From an uncultured Aquimarina sp. (lineage in GTDB: Bacteria > Bacteroidota > Bacteroidia > Flavobacteriales > Flavobacteriaceae), in NCBI RefSeq assembly GCF_947496855.1, contig NZ_CANMED010000006.1, forward strand, positions 1 through 64,000: 64,000 nucleotides of DNA, read 5' to 3'. Each line of letters opens with the position of its first letter. Position 1 is the first letter of the stretch. A model generated the notes under the pieces. The model was not told the DNA's origin, ran no database searches, and saw only the letters and a program-made list of their open reading frames with translations. Positions 55,029-63,072 of the stretch are shown in pieces. The translations under genes were made by a program, and so were the position numbers.

Positions 55029-56000
55029 CTAATTATGTTTTAGATGAACATATACAGGAAAGTGGTCGCTATATCCTCCTTTATATTTTCTTCCTGCGTA
55101 GGTTCTAAAAGGATTTCCTTTGTATCTACCCTTGTAGATTTTCAAAAAACTATCATCAAAAATATTAGCCTCAGAAAAACTATGAGAACCTTTTTGATAT
55201 TTATGAAAGTTATTGCTAAAAATAATCTGATCAAATAAGTTCCATTGACTTTTATAGTTAAGTGTTCCTCGATAGCGTGTATGTAATCTTTCCATAGGAT
55301 TATAAAAATCGTCTGATACCAAATGTTTTCTTACACTTTCGTTATTAGGATCATCATTAAAATCACCCATTACAATGATTTTTGCTTCGGGATCTTTTTC
55401 CATAATCTGGTCAATGACTTCTCGGTTTTTATCAGCTGCAGCAATACGTTTATACGAAGTTGACTCTGCTCCGTCTCTACGAGAAGGCCAATGATTGACT
55501 AAAATGTGAATCTCTTCGTTATGTAATTTTCCAGTTACCCACAAAATGTCACGAGTAAAATCTCTTTCTCCATATTCATTATTAACCAAGACCTGAACAC
55601 TCTCTGAATTTGTAACAGTGAAATTTTCTTTTTGATATAAAAACCCGACATCGATCCCTCGTTCATCTGGAGACTCATGGTGGACGACTCCGTAGTTTTT
55701 ATTAATAAGGTGTTTGGTTTTTACTAAATCCTCTAAAACGGCTTTATTTTCCACCTCAGCAACACCTATAATAATTGGAGCTTTACCAGTTTTAGCAAAT
55801 CCAATATTAGAAATTACAGTTCCAAGTTTAAATATTTTCTTTTCATACCTTTTTTTGTTCCATTGTTTTTCTGAATCAGGTAAAAAATCATTATCCAAGG
55901 TGTTGGGGTCATCTTTGGTATCAAAAAGGTTTTCTAAGTTGTAAAAAGCAACTGTATGTAGATTTGTATGTTTCTTTTTAAAATAAAGCTTTGAAGACAT
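55029..56000 (-). CDS. EEP-family hydrolase without signal peptide
   Basis: 323 residues. It is a paralogue of the enzyme at 43-44 kb: FYNLENLFDTKDDPNT, GVAEVENKAVLEDL, VNHWPSRRDG, GDFNDDPNNESV and YSDHFPVYVHL retain the catalytic residues. The N-terminus (MSSKLYFKKKHTN) lacks a signal sequence, and no in-frame upstream start supplies one, so it is predicted to be cytoplasmic. It might process imported nucleotides or oligonucleotides; that is inference. Confidence 0.88.
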   Translation of the reverse strand: MSSKLYFKKKHTNLHTVAFYNLENLFDTKDDPNTLDNDFLPDSEKQWNKKRYEKKIFKLGTVISNIGFAKTGKAPIIIGVAEVENKAVLEDLVKTKHLINKNYGVVHHESPDERGIDVGFLYQKENFTVTNSESVQVLVNNEYGERDFTRDILWVTGKLHNEEIHILVNHWPSRRDGAESTSYKRIAAADKNREVIDQIMEKDPEAKIIVMGDFNDDPNNESVRKHLVSDDFYNPMERLHTRYRGTLNYKSQWNLFDQIIFSNNFHKYQKGSHSFSEANIFDDSFLKIYKGRYKGNPFRTYAGRKYKGGYSDHFPVYVHLKHN

Positions 56001-56300
56001 TCAATAAAAATTTGTTGTAAACGTCTAATGTACAAATTCAAATGCATACAATATTGTACCTTTGTGGATTAATTAAGTATATGATTTGGTTTTGAAAATT
56101 TTAAAACCAAACTTTAGGCCGTCAAAAAATTATTGATACCTATCAAACTGAGCCTGTCGAAGTTTTTTAAAAGATAGTTTCAATTTGTCTTCGACAGGCT
56201 CAGACTAACAAATTACTATTACTTATTTTATAAATAGCTTCATTGTAATATATAAATGAGGTATTTTAATTATTTTGAAACCAAAGAAGTAGCACAATAG
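56001..56300. other. Intergenic region upstream of hflX with REP-like inverted repeat
   Basis: 300 bases with no gene. TACCTTTG at 56057-56064 fits a -7 element on the plus strand, though no TTG is at the right distance, and an inverted repeat lies at 56148-56203. hflX starts at 56301. Confidence 0.5.
56148..56203. repeat. REP-like inverted repeat (CTGAGCCTGTCGAAG)
   Basis: Arms CTGAGCCTGTCGAAG (56148-56162) and CTTCGACAGGCTCAG (56189-56203) are exact complements separated by 26 bases. A related, degenerate copy lies at 61229-61249. This resembles short dispersed palindromic repeats seen across many genomes. Confidence 0.7.
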
Positions 56301-57512
56301 ATGATAGAAAAGGAAGAAACAATATACGAAAAAGCAGTTTTAATAGGGATTATTACCAAAAATCAGGATCAAGATAAATTAACTGAATTTTTGGACGAAT
56401 TGGAATTCCTTACATATACAGCTGGTGGAGAAGTGGTAAAACGATTTACCCAAAAAATGGATGTACCTAATCCTAAAACCTTTATCGGATCTGGTAAGAT
56501 GGAGGAAGTCCTGGCGTATGTAGAGCAACACGATATTGGAACGGTGGTTTTTGATGATGAATTAACACCTGGACAGCAGCGTAATATTGAACGTATCCTA
56601 AAAGCTAAGATCATTGATAGAACCAATCTGATTTTAGATATTTTTGCACAGCGGGCTCAGACAAGTTATGCCAGAACTCAGGTTGAGTTGGCGCAATGTC
56701 AATATTATTTACCAAGACTAACCGGGCTATGGACTCACTTAGAGCGTCAACGAGGAGGTATTGGTATGCGTGGTCCTGGAGAAACAGAGATCGAAACTGA
56801 CCGTCGTATTGTAAGAGATCGTATTTCTTTATTAAAGAAAAAACTGTTAACGATCGATAAGCAGATGGCGACCCAACGAGGTAATCGAGGAAAACTGGTT
56901 AGAGTGGCGCTGGTAGGGTATACTAATGTTGGTAAGTCTACTTTAATGAATGTAATTGCAAAAAGTGATGTTTTTGCGGAGAATAAACTTTTTGCGACAC
57001 TAGATACTACGGTAAGAAAGGTGGTCATTGGTAACCTTCCCTTTTTACTAAGTGATACGGTAGGATTTATAAGAAAGTTGCCTACACAATTAGTAGAAAG
57101 TTTTAAAAGTACTCTTGATGAGGTAAGAGAAGCAGATTTATTGCTACACGTAGTAGATATATCGCATCCCCAGTTTGAAGATCATATTGATTCTGTAAGT
57201 AAGATTTTGGAAGAAATTGATAGTCTCGATAAACCAGTGATTATGGTTTTTAATAAAATCGATGCATATGAACACGAAACCATTGATGAAGATGATCTTA
57301 CAACAGAAAGATCAAAGGTACATTACACACTTGAAGAATGGAAACAAACTTGGATGAGTAAGATAGGAGATAATGCCTTGTTTATATCTGCAATAAATAA
57401 AGAAAATATAGATACGTTCAGAAAAAGAGTATATCAAGAAGTAAGAGATATACACGTTACACGTTTTCCTTATAATAATTTTTTATATCCCGAGTTTGTA
57501 GAGGAGGAGTAG
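56301..57512 (+). CDS. hflX: GTPase HflX
   Basis: 403 residues. The N-terminal HflX domain (TFIGSGKMEEVLAYV, VFDDELTPGQQRNIE, RTNLILDIFAQRAQT) precedes the GTPase domain with G1 GYTNVGKST, G3 DTVGF and G4 NKID. HflX binds the 50S subunit and rescues or splits stalled ribosomes under stress. It is convergent with the DUF3078 gene, whose stop is 10 bases away. Confidence 0.95.
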   Translation: MIEKEETIYEKAVLIGIITKNQDQDKLTEFLDELEFLTYTAGGEVVKRFTQKMDVPNPKTFIGSGKMEEVLAYVEQHDIGTVVFDDELTPGQQRNIERILKAKIIDRTNLILDIFAQRAQTSYARTQVELAQCQYYLPRLTGLWTHLERQRGGIGMRGPGETEIETDRRIVRDRISLLKKKLLTIDKQMATQRGNRGKLVRVALVGYTNVGKSTLMNVIAKSDVFAENKLFATLDTTVRKVVIGNLPFLLSDTVGFIRKLPTQLVESFKSTLDEVREADLLLHVVDISHPQFEDHIDSVSKILEEIDSLDKPVIMVFNKIDAYEHETIDEDDLTTERSKVHYTLEEWKQTWMSKIGDNALFISAINKENIDTFRKRVYQEVRDIHVTRFPYNNFLYPEFVEEE

Positions 57513-57522
57513 AGGTTAGTTT

Positions 57523-58548
57523 TTAAAACTCATAGTTAAGTCCCAGCCCAAGAACTTCTCGAATTTGGAAGCCACTAGCAGCGTTATCGTCATAGATTGC
57601 CTGAAAGACAAAACTTCCGGAAATGTACTTGTTCACGACAAGGTTTAAGTTTAGGGTATAATCAATATCTACGTTATAAGGATCTTCTATATAATTAGAG
57701 TATAGATTAAGAATGTTTTCCATGGTGATATTTTTTATTACCTGAAACTTGACATATGCAGATAAGGATCCACCAAATTCAAATCGAGAGCTCCTGCCTT
57801 CATCTACTCCAAAATAGTCACCATCCTCGTAATCAGGAACGCTTGTAAACTGATTATCAACAAAAATCATACGAGAAGTAACGGGAGCAATATTGACATT
57901 AAAATCATCACTTTTTTTCCATAAAATACCGGGACCAATTTGTAGAAAGGCAGGAGAAAAGAAATCAGTTTCTTCTGTCCGTATTGTTTCATCAGTATTT
58001 GGATCTTTACTAAAGCTATACCCTTTGGCAAACTGAGATCTAAAGTTAACAAATAACGAATAGTTCCAGAAACCCTCACCAATTCGTTGTCCTAATCGAG
58101 AATTTAATTCAATCCTGTCATTGGTTTTGCGGGCAAAGTTCTCTCCTTTTAAAAACGTAAGACCATAGTCTGCTAAGACTTTATTATCCCACGTTAGGCT
58201 ATTTTTTTTGTAATTGAATTCATAATTAAGCGTAGCATTACCCGCAATGTTAGAGGTTCCTCCACCTTGCCAATCATAATTAAAAGCGGATTGATTAAAG
58301 AAAAAAGAAAACTTTCCGAAAGATTTCCACCCTATATGTGGCTTTTTAACAGGTTTAGGGGTTAATTTTTTTAAAAGATCTTTTAATACAATGACGTTAA
58401 GCTCCTTTGGAGTATCTTTTAGTAAACTATCTAAAGACCTTGCTAAACGAACCTGAATAGAGTCTAGTTGTTTTATTTCTTTCTTTTCTTGACCAATTAA
58501 TTCAGACATAGAAATGAATAAAAAAATAAACAAAACAATCTTTCGCAT
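57523..58548 (-). CDS. DUF3078 outer-membrane-like protein
   Basis: About 341 residues from ATG 58548 (MRKIVLFIFLFISMSELIGQ signal); the upstream ATG at 58572 lies on the promoter. Beta-rich, with alternating aromatic strands and final residues GLGLNYEF typical of a barrel ending in Phe. FFNQSAFNYDWQGGGTSNIAG matches the DUF3078 start. Function unknown; predicted outer-membrane barrel. A paralogue lies 0.6 kb to the right. Confidence 0.85.
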   Translation of the reverse strand: MRKIVLFIFLFISMSELIGQEKKEIKQLDSIQVRLARSLDSLLKDTPKELNVIVLKDLLKKLTPKPVKKPHIGWKSFGKFSFFFNQSAFNYDWQGGGTSNIAGNATLNYEFNYKKNSLTWDNKVLADYGLTFLKGENFARKTNDRIELNSRLGQRIGEGFWNYSLFVNFRSQFAKGYSFSKDPNTDETIRTEETDFFSPAFLQIGPGILWKKSDDFNVNIAPVTSRMIFVDNQFTSVPDYEDGDYFGVDEGRSSRFEFGGSLSAYVKFQVIKNITMENILNLYSNYIEDPYNVDIDYTLNLNLVVNKYISGSFVFQAIYDDNAASGFQIREVLGLGLNYEF

Positions 58549-58571
58549 AGTATAAATAATGAATTTGTGCA

Positions 58572-58602
58572 CAAATATACTTTATGTGCGCAGCTTTTTC
58601 AA
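58572..58602 (-). promoter_or_regulatory. Promoter of the first DUF3078 gene
   Basis: On the minus strand TTG (58600-58602) and TATATTTG (58572-58579) with a 20-base spacer. It overlaps the alternative ATG at 58572, supporting the start at 58548. Confidence 0.65.
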
Positions 58603-58719
58603 ATATGGCCAAATTGAGCCGAAATAGTTATTTAATGAAGAGTGCTTGCTATATTAAAAAGAACTTTTATTTTTTAAAAATAGTATATAATAGTCACAAA
58701 ATTATTCTAAGAAAAGGAG

Positions 58720-59151
58720 ATGAACATAAAACTGATCAAGGCAGAAGAGATAGATATGGTTTTTTTAGTAAAGCTAAGAAAGTTAACCATGGTCGAATAT
58801 CTAGAAAAAGCAGGACTATATTTAACGGATGATCAGCACTTATCTAGAGTAAAAATACATTTTGATGCAGCATATATAGTAAAACAACTGGACGAAACAG
58901 TAGGTTTGTTAAAATATATTGAAAACAAAAACACCATAGAAATACTTCAGTTTCAGATACTACCAAAATATCAAGGAAAGGGAATTGGCAATTATCTTCT
59001 TAACTATATGATACAGCTATCAGTCTCTCTTCATAAAAATATACTACTGAAAGTGCTAAAAAAAAACCCAGCGAGACATTTATATGAAAGAAATGGCTTT
59101 TGTATTATTGGAGAAGATCAATATGAGTTTCATATGGAGTTTAAGAAATGA
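58720..59151 (+). CDS. GNAT-family N-acetyltransferase
   Basis: 143 residues. The acetyl-CoA loop is LPKYQGKGIGNYLLNYM (Q-x-x-G-x-G/A), with the usual preceding beta strand IEILQFQI and the late NPARHLYERNGF segment. The substrate is unknown. The start at 58720 (MNIKLIKAEEID) is preceded by GGAG four bases away, an unusual purine stretch here. It stands alone between two minus-strand genes. Confidence 0.88.
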   Translation: MNIKLIKAEEIDMVFLVKLRKLTMVEYLEKAGLYLTDDQHLSRVKIHFDAAYIVKQLDETVGLLKYIENKNTIEILQFQILPKYQGKGIGNYLLNYMIQLSVSLHKNILLKVLKKNPARHLYERNGFCIIGEDQYEFHMEFKK

Positions 59152-59162
59152 TTGAAATAGCG

Positions 59163-59190
59163 AGAGGCGTCTAGATATCTAAACGCCTCT
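59163..59190. terminator. Hairpin between convergent genes
   Basis: AGAGGCGT pairs with ACGCCTCT, and TAGA with TCTA inside after one mismatch. No clear U-run follows on the plus strand, but the location between convergent stops suggests a terminator. Confidence 0.55.
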
Positions 59191-59213
59191 TGTTATAAGA
59201 AAATATTTTCTAC

Positions 59214-60161
59214 TTAGAAAGAGTAACTCAATCCAAGGTTCCAAAAAGATTGTAACTCATTATCTGTGTTTTCTAAAGTAGGAGTCACAGTCGGAGGAGG
59301 AACAGCTAAAGCAGCTTGCCCTAAAGCATAATTAAATGCTTCTTGTTTGTTTCCTCTAAGACCAAAATCAAACCCTACTCCAATCGCTTTCCAAAAAGTA
59401 TAAGAAAAAGAATTAGTCCAAGTCCAGTTAGAATAATCACCATCTTCATAGCTTAAGAAAGCAGAAAGATTAGTTTTAAAGTTTATGGCTCCGATTTTAC
59501 GCGTATAATCTGCAACGATTTTTGCTCCCAAAGAAGACTCGTATTGTGCCGCTCCTTCACTAAATACAAAATTGTAGTTAAGAGGATGTACAACCACTAT
59601 TAAGTTACTAATAGGAGTCCAGGTAACACCCACACCAAGATCTAAGTATCCTGGGTCGTTGAAATTACTTAATACAGAAGTTCTATATTCTCCTAATGTT
59701 GATACAGCAAGTGTTTCGGTAAGCTTGTAACCGAATAACGAAGTTATATTAAATACATCCGTCGATTCTCTGAAGCTATCATCATCTGTTGGATCATCTT
59801 TATCATCCAATTTTACCCAAGCAAGGTTAACATTAGCACTATTTCTCCAAAAGTATTTTTCTTGTAATAAATTAGCATATGCATTTACTGTAACACCTAT
59901 TGTTCCAGCATCGTTATTTGGAATCCCTTGAGAAAACCAGTTATTAAATCCAGAAATGCTTCCTCCAATAGTACCAAAAGCACCTATTTTCCATCCCGGT
60001 AATGCATCTAGCTGAGATTGGATAGCATTCGCTCTTCCTTGTATTGCTGCAATAGAATCCTTTTTTGCAGATAAATTTGTTTTCAATTCTTCTTCTGTTT
60101 GTGCAAATCCAGTGTGGACACCAGCCAATAAAAGAATAAGTGAGAATACGATTTTTTTCAT
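59214..60161 (-). CDS. DUF3078 outer-membrane-like protein, second copy
   Basis: 315 residues from ATG 60161 (MKKIVFSLILLLAGVHTGFA signal). A start at 60290 would lie over the promoter. A short helical region (EEELKTNLSAKKDSIAAIQG) precedes a beta-barrel with aromatic strands (GGSISGFNNWFSQGIPN as DUF3078 signature) and the ending FWNLGLSYSF. Unknown function. It shares the family with the gene at 57.5 kb but is clearly diverged. Confidence 0.87.
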   Translation of the reverse strand: MKKIVFSLILLLAGVHTGFAQTEEELKTNLSAKKDSIAAIQGRANAIQSQLDALPGWKIGAFGTIGGSISGFNNWFSQGIPNNDAGTIGVTVNAYANLLQEKYFWRNSANVNLAWVKLDDKDDPTDDDSFRESTDVFNITSLFGYKLTETLAVSTLGEYRTSVLSNFNDPGYLDLGVGVTWTPISNLIVVVHPLNYNFVFSEGAAQYESSLGAKIVADYTRKIGAINFKTNLSAFLSYEDGDYSNWTWTNSFSYTFWKAIGVGFDFGLRGNKQEAFNYALGQAALAVPPPTVTPTLENTDNELQSFWNLGLSYSF

Positions 60162-60262
60162 AATTAATAGTTTTAAGTAGTTAGTTTTTACATCTAAAAA
60201 ATCCTTTGTTAAGAAAGATTTTGTAAAAACAAGTTCAAGATTTACGTAAAATTTTGCGTTGG

Positions 60263-60290
60263 CAAATATACTTGAAGTAACGTTTTTCAA
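60263..60290 (-). promoter_or_regulatory. Promoter of the second DUF3078 gene
   Basis: On the minus strand TTG (60288-60290) and TATATTTG (60263-60270) with a 17-base spacer, an excellent fit to the Bacteroidetes consensus. It implies a leader of nearly 100 bases. Confidence 0.7.
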
Positions 60291-60353
60291 TGTAAAAGAA
60301 AGTAATTGTTAAAACGATTTTCGATAAAAAACAGTTTTACGGGATGAAATGAA

Positions 60354-60863
60354 CTATTTTCTCTTAAATAGAGGGACTGACGAGCAGGCTTCTCCATACA
60401 TGATGCTTTTGGCAATAGGTTGTAGTTTTTGAATAAGCTCTATATAAGCGCTCTCAGGAACAGGTTTATTAGAACACCCTTTTATAATCAGAAGTTTGTC
60501 TTGATATTCCGAAACATCAAGTGCATTTATAATACTGGTATATAGAATGGTTTCTAGGTTTTCCAATGATCCAACAGCTATCTTTTTAGCAAAAGGTATT
60601 AATGAGCTTGTTAACAATAGGTATGCCCAACCTGGAATAATAGCGTCTGTCGAGCAACTTAGAGCAACATATTTATTCTGATACTGACTCCAATCATGAT
60701 CAGAAACGTGTTTTCTAAAATCTTTTTCGCGAAGCATAAAACCCTCAAAAAGCCAGCCTGTTATATCAAACAAAACACGCTCTCCATTAGGATAGTGCTC
60801 TTCTAGATCAAAAGTGATTAGATTTTTATTATTAGCGACTCTATTGATAATTTCTTCTGCCAT
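60354..60863 (-). CDS. DUF2480 family protein
   Basis: 169 residues. EIINRVANNKNLITFDLEE at the start, GWLFEGFMLREKDFRKHV and GCSNKPVPESAYIELIQKL are typical of DUF2480, a Bacteroidetes family often found with Fe-S assembly genes. Cytoplasmic, function unknown. It is 23 bases downstream of the DUF59 gene, so co-transcription is likely. Confidence 0.88.
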   Translation of the reverse strand: MAEEIINRVANNKNLITFDLEEHYPNGERVLFDITGWLFEGFMLREKDFRKHVSDHDWSQYQNKYVALSCSTDAIIPGWAYLLLTSSLIPFAKKIAVGSLENLETILYTSIINALDVSEYQDKLLIIKGCSNKPVPESAYIELIQKLQPIAKSIMYGEACSSVPLFKRK

Positions 60864-60886
60864 TCGTTGATAGGTATATGTTTTCC

Positions 60887-61210
60887 TTAAAGCATGCCTA
60901 ATTCTAACTTCGCTTCTTCACTCATTAGATCTTGTGTCCAAGTTGGCTCAAAAGTAAGCTCTAGTTCTACATCATTTACAGCATCTAGAGATTTTACTTT
61001 TTCCTTAACCTCTTCTGGTAGTGATTCTGCAACAGGACAATTAGGAGATGTAAGGGTCATAAGAATTTTCACATCATAGTCCTCATTTACAAAAACGTCA
61101 TATATTAATCCTAGTTCATATATATCAACCGGAATTTCTGGATCATAAATTGTTTTTAGTACTCGTACAATTTTTTCTCCAAGCTCTGTTGTATCTATAG
61201 TTTCGCTCAT
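60887..61210 (-). CDS. DUF59/MIP18-type Fe-S assembly protein (SufT/PaaD-like)
   Basis: 107 residues. LKTIYDPEIPVDIYELGLIY (DPEIP motif) and MTLTSPNCPVAESLP (conserved Cys) define the MIP18 family, which helps load Fe-S clusters onto client proteins. Its neighbours sufE and sufS are in the same direction, supporting a role in the SUF pathway. I cannot distinguish SufT from PaaD by sequence alone, though no paa genes are present. Confidence 0.9.
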   Translation of the reverse strand: MSETIDTTELGEKIVRVLKTIYDPEIPVDIYELGLIYDVFVNEDYDVKILMTLTSPNCPVAESLPEEVKEKVKSLDAVNDVELELTFEPTWTQDLMSEEAKLELGML

Positions 61211-61228
61211 AGTATATTATTAGTCGAT

Positions 61229-61249
61229 TTCGACAAGCTTAGCCTGACA
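61229..61249. repeat. Degenerate copy of the REP-like repeat
   Basis: TTCGACAAGCTTAGCCTGAC resembles the arm TTCGACAGGCTCAG at 56190-56203, with two differences in the shared part and an added CCTGAC. It lies between sufE and the DUF59 gene. Confidence 0.5.
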
Positions 61250-61261
61250 TTGAAAAACGAA

Positions 61262-61684
61262 TTAATTTAGTTGTGTTTGGTATGCAATTGCATACATTTT
61301 TAATTGTTTGATCATACTTACCAATCCGTTTGCTCTGGTTGGTGATAAATGCTCTTTTAAACCAATTTCATCAATAAAAGCAGTATCTGCATCCATAATA
61401 TCTTTTGGGTGTTGACCAGAAAATACTCTGATCAGAATAGCAATAATACCTTTTGTTATGATAGCATCGCTATCTGCAGTAAATTCGATTTTGTCGTCTA
61501 TCATTTCTGCGTGAACCCAAACTTTACTCTGGCAACCTTTTATGATATTCTCATCGATTTTATATTTCTCTTCAATTAAGGGAAGTGATTTACCAAGATC
61601 TATCATGTATTCATAGCGCTGCATCCAATCATCAAACATGCTAAACTCATCAACAATCTCTTCCTGAAGTTCTTGTATAGACAT
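61262..61684 (-). CDS. sufE: SufE-family sulfur acceptor protein
   Basis: 140 residues from ATG 61684 (MSIQELQEEIVDEFSMFDDW); a start at 61732 lies on the promoter. KGCQSKVWV holds the persulfide-accepting Cys, and LSPTRANGL near the end is a family motif. SufE receives sulfur from SufS and passes it on to the SUF scaffold. sufS is the next gene upstream, on the same strand. Confidence 0.94.
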   Translation of the reverse strand: MSIQELQEEIVDEFSMFDDWMQRYEYMIDLGKSLPLIEEKYKIDENIIKGCQSKVWVHAEMIDDKIEFTADSDAIITKGIIAILIRVFSGQHPKDIMDADTAFIDEIGLKEHLSPTRANGLVSMIKQLKMYAIAYQTQLN

Positions 61685-61701
61685 ATACTTACAATTTTTT
61701 A

Positions 61702-61732
61702 CAAAAATACAACAAGAATAGTTGCCATTCAA
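61702..61732 (-). promoter_or_regulatory. Promoter of sufE
   Basis: On the minus strand TTG (61730-61732) and TATTTTTG (61702-61709) with a 20-base spacer. It lies between sufS and sufE, so sufE may have its own promoter. Confidence 0.6.
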
Positions 61733-61779
61733 TACTTTCTGTCAATGATAAGATAGTATTAACTAATGACTTTATTTTT

Positions 61780-62994
61780 TTAACCTAGCATCATTTTTGC
61801 CTTTTTTACAGCTTCTACCAGAATATCAATTTCTTCTTTGGTATTATAAAAAGAAAAAGAAGCGCGAATGGTCCCTGGGATTTTATAAAAATCCATTATT
61901 GGCTGAGCGCAATGGTGGCCAGTACGAACAGCAACTCCCAATTTGTCAACAATAGAACCTATGTCATATGGATGGATAGTATCTATATTAAAGGAGATAA
62001 CTGAGGTTTTGTTTTTAGAAGTTCCATAGATTTTTAATCCTTCTATTTCCAATAGTTTTTTAGTTCCGTAGTCTAATAGTTCATTTTCATAATCAGCAAT
62101 AGTATCAAAACCAATGTTGTTCATATAATCTAAAGCCACTCCAAAAGCAATTCCTCCACAGATATTAGGTGTTCCAGCTTCAAACTTATGCGGAAGACCA
62201 GCATATGTTGTTTTTTCAAAAGTTACTTGATCAATCATTTCTCCACCACCTTGATATGGTGGTAGTTTATTTAACCACTCTTCTTTTCCGTATAATAAAC
62301 CAACACCAGTAGGCCCACAAAGTTTATGTGCAGAAGCAACGTAAAAGTCTACACCTAATTCCTGAACATCGGGTTTAATATGAGGACAAGATTGCGCACC
62401 ATCAATTAATACAGCAGCGCCGACATTATGAGCTTTTTGTATAATTTCTTCGATCGGATTAATAGTTCCTAAAGCATTAGAAATATGATTGGTAAAAACC
62501 AATTTTGTTTTATCAGAAAGTAATTGATCATAGACATCCATTAACAGCTCTCCTTCTTCATTCATAGGGATCACTTTAAGAATAGCTCCCGTTCTTTCGC
62601 AAAGCATTTGCCAAGGAACAATATTAGAATGATGCTCTAAAGCCGAAACGATAATCTCATCACCTTTAGCGAGCAAATTAGTGAAACCTGTAGCTACAAT
62701 ATTGATGCTGTGTGTTGTTCCAGAGGTTAGGATAATTTCGTGTGTGTGTTTTGCATTAAAATGATTTTGAACCTTTTTACGTGCAATTTCATAAGCATCA
62801 GTAGCTTCTTGTGATAGTGTATGTACACCACGATGAATATTAGCATTGTAATTGCTGTAATAATCTACAATTGCATCTATCACTACTTGAGGAGTTTGTG
62901 ATGTGGCTGCATTATCAAAATATACCAAAGGTTTTCCGTTTACTTCTCTTTTCAGAATAGGAAAATCTTCTCGTATTTTCTGTACATCTAGCAT
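61780..62994 (-). CDS. sufS: Cysteine desulfurase SufS
   Basis: 404 residues from ATG 62994 (MLDVQKIREDFPILKREVNG). A TTG start at 63012 would add six residues but overlaps a -7 element (TATTTTTG, complement of 63010-63017). PLP is bound by the Lys in SAHKLCGPTG, and the catalytic Cys is in RTGHHCAQP. SufS removes sulfur from cysteine for Fe-S cluster synthesis, with SufE as acceptor. Other SUF genes (sufBCD) are not in the window. Confidence 0.95.
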   Translation of the reverse strand: MLDVQKIREDFPILKREVNGKPLVYFDNAATSQTPQVVIDAIVDYYSNYNANIHRGVHTLSQEATDAYEIARKKVQNHFNAKHTHEIILTSGTTHSINIVATGFTNLLAKGDEIIVSALEHHSNIVPWQMLCERTGAILKVIPMNEEGELLMDVYDQLLSDKTKLVFTNHISNALGTINPIEEIIQKAHNVGAAVLIDGAQSCPHIKPDVQELGVDFYVASAHKLCGPTGVGLLYGKEEWLNKLPPYQGGGEMIDQVTFEKTTYAGLPHKFEAGTPNICGGIAFGVALDYMNNIGFDTIADYENELLDYGTKKLLEIEGLKIYGTSKNKTSVISFNIDTIHPYDIGSIVDKLGVAVRTGHHCAQPIMDFYKIPGTIRASFSFYNTKEEIDILVEAVKKAKMMLG

Positions 62995-63072
62995 ATCAAT
63001 TTCTTTCTGCAAAAATAGGAACTATTTCTAAGTGATATTGTTTATTTTTAAAAGGATTTAACACCTTATACA

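Noticed and set aside
58584..58832. 82-codon plus-strand ORF before the GNAT gene
   Set aside because: Overlaps the real GNAT frame and the DUF3078 promoter; no family or signal pattern.
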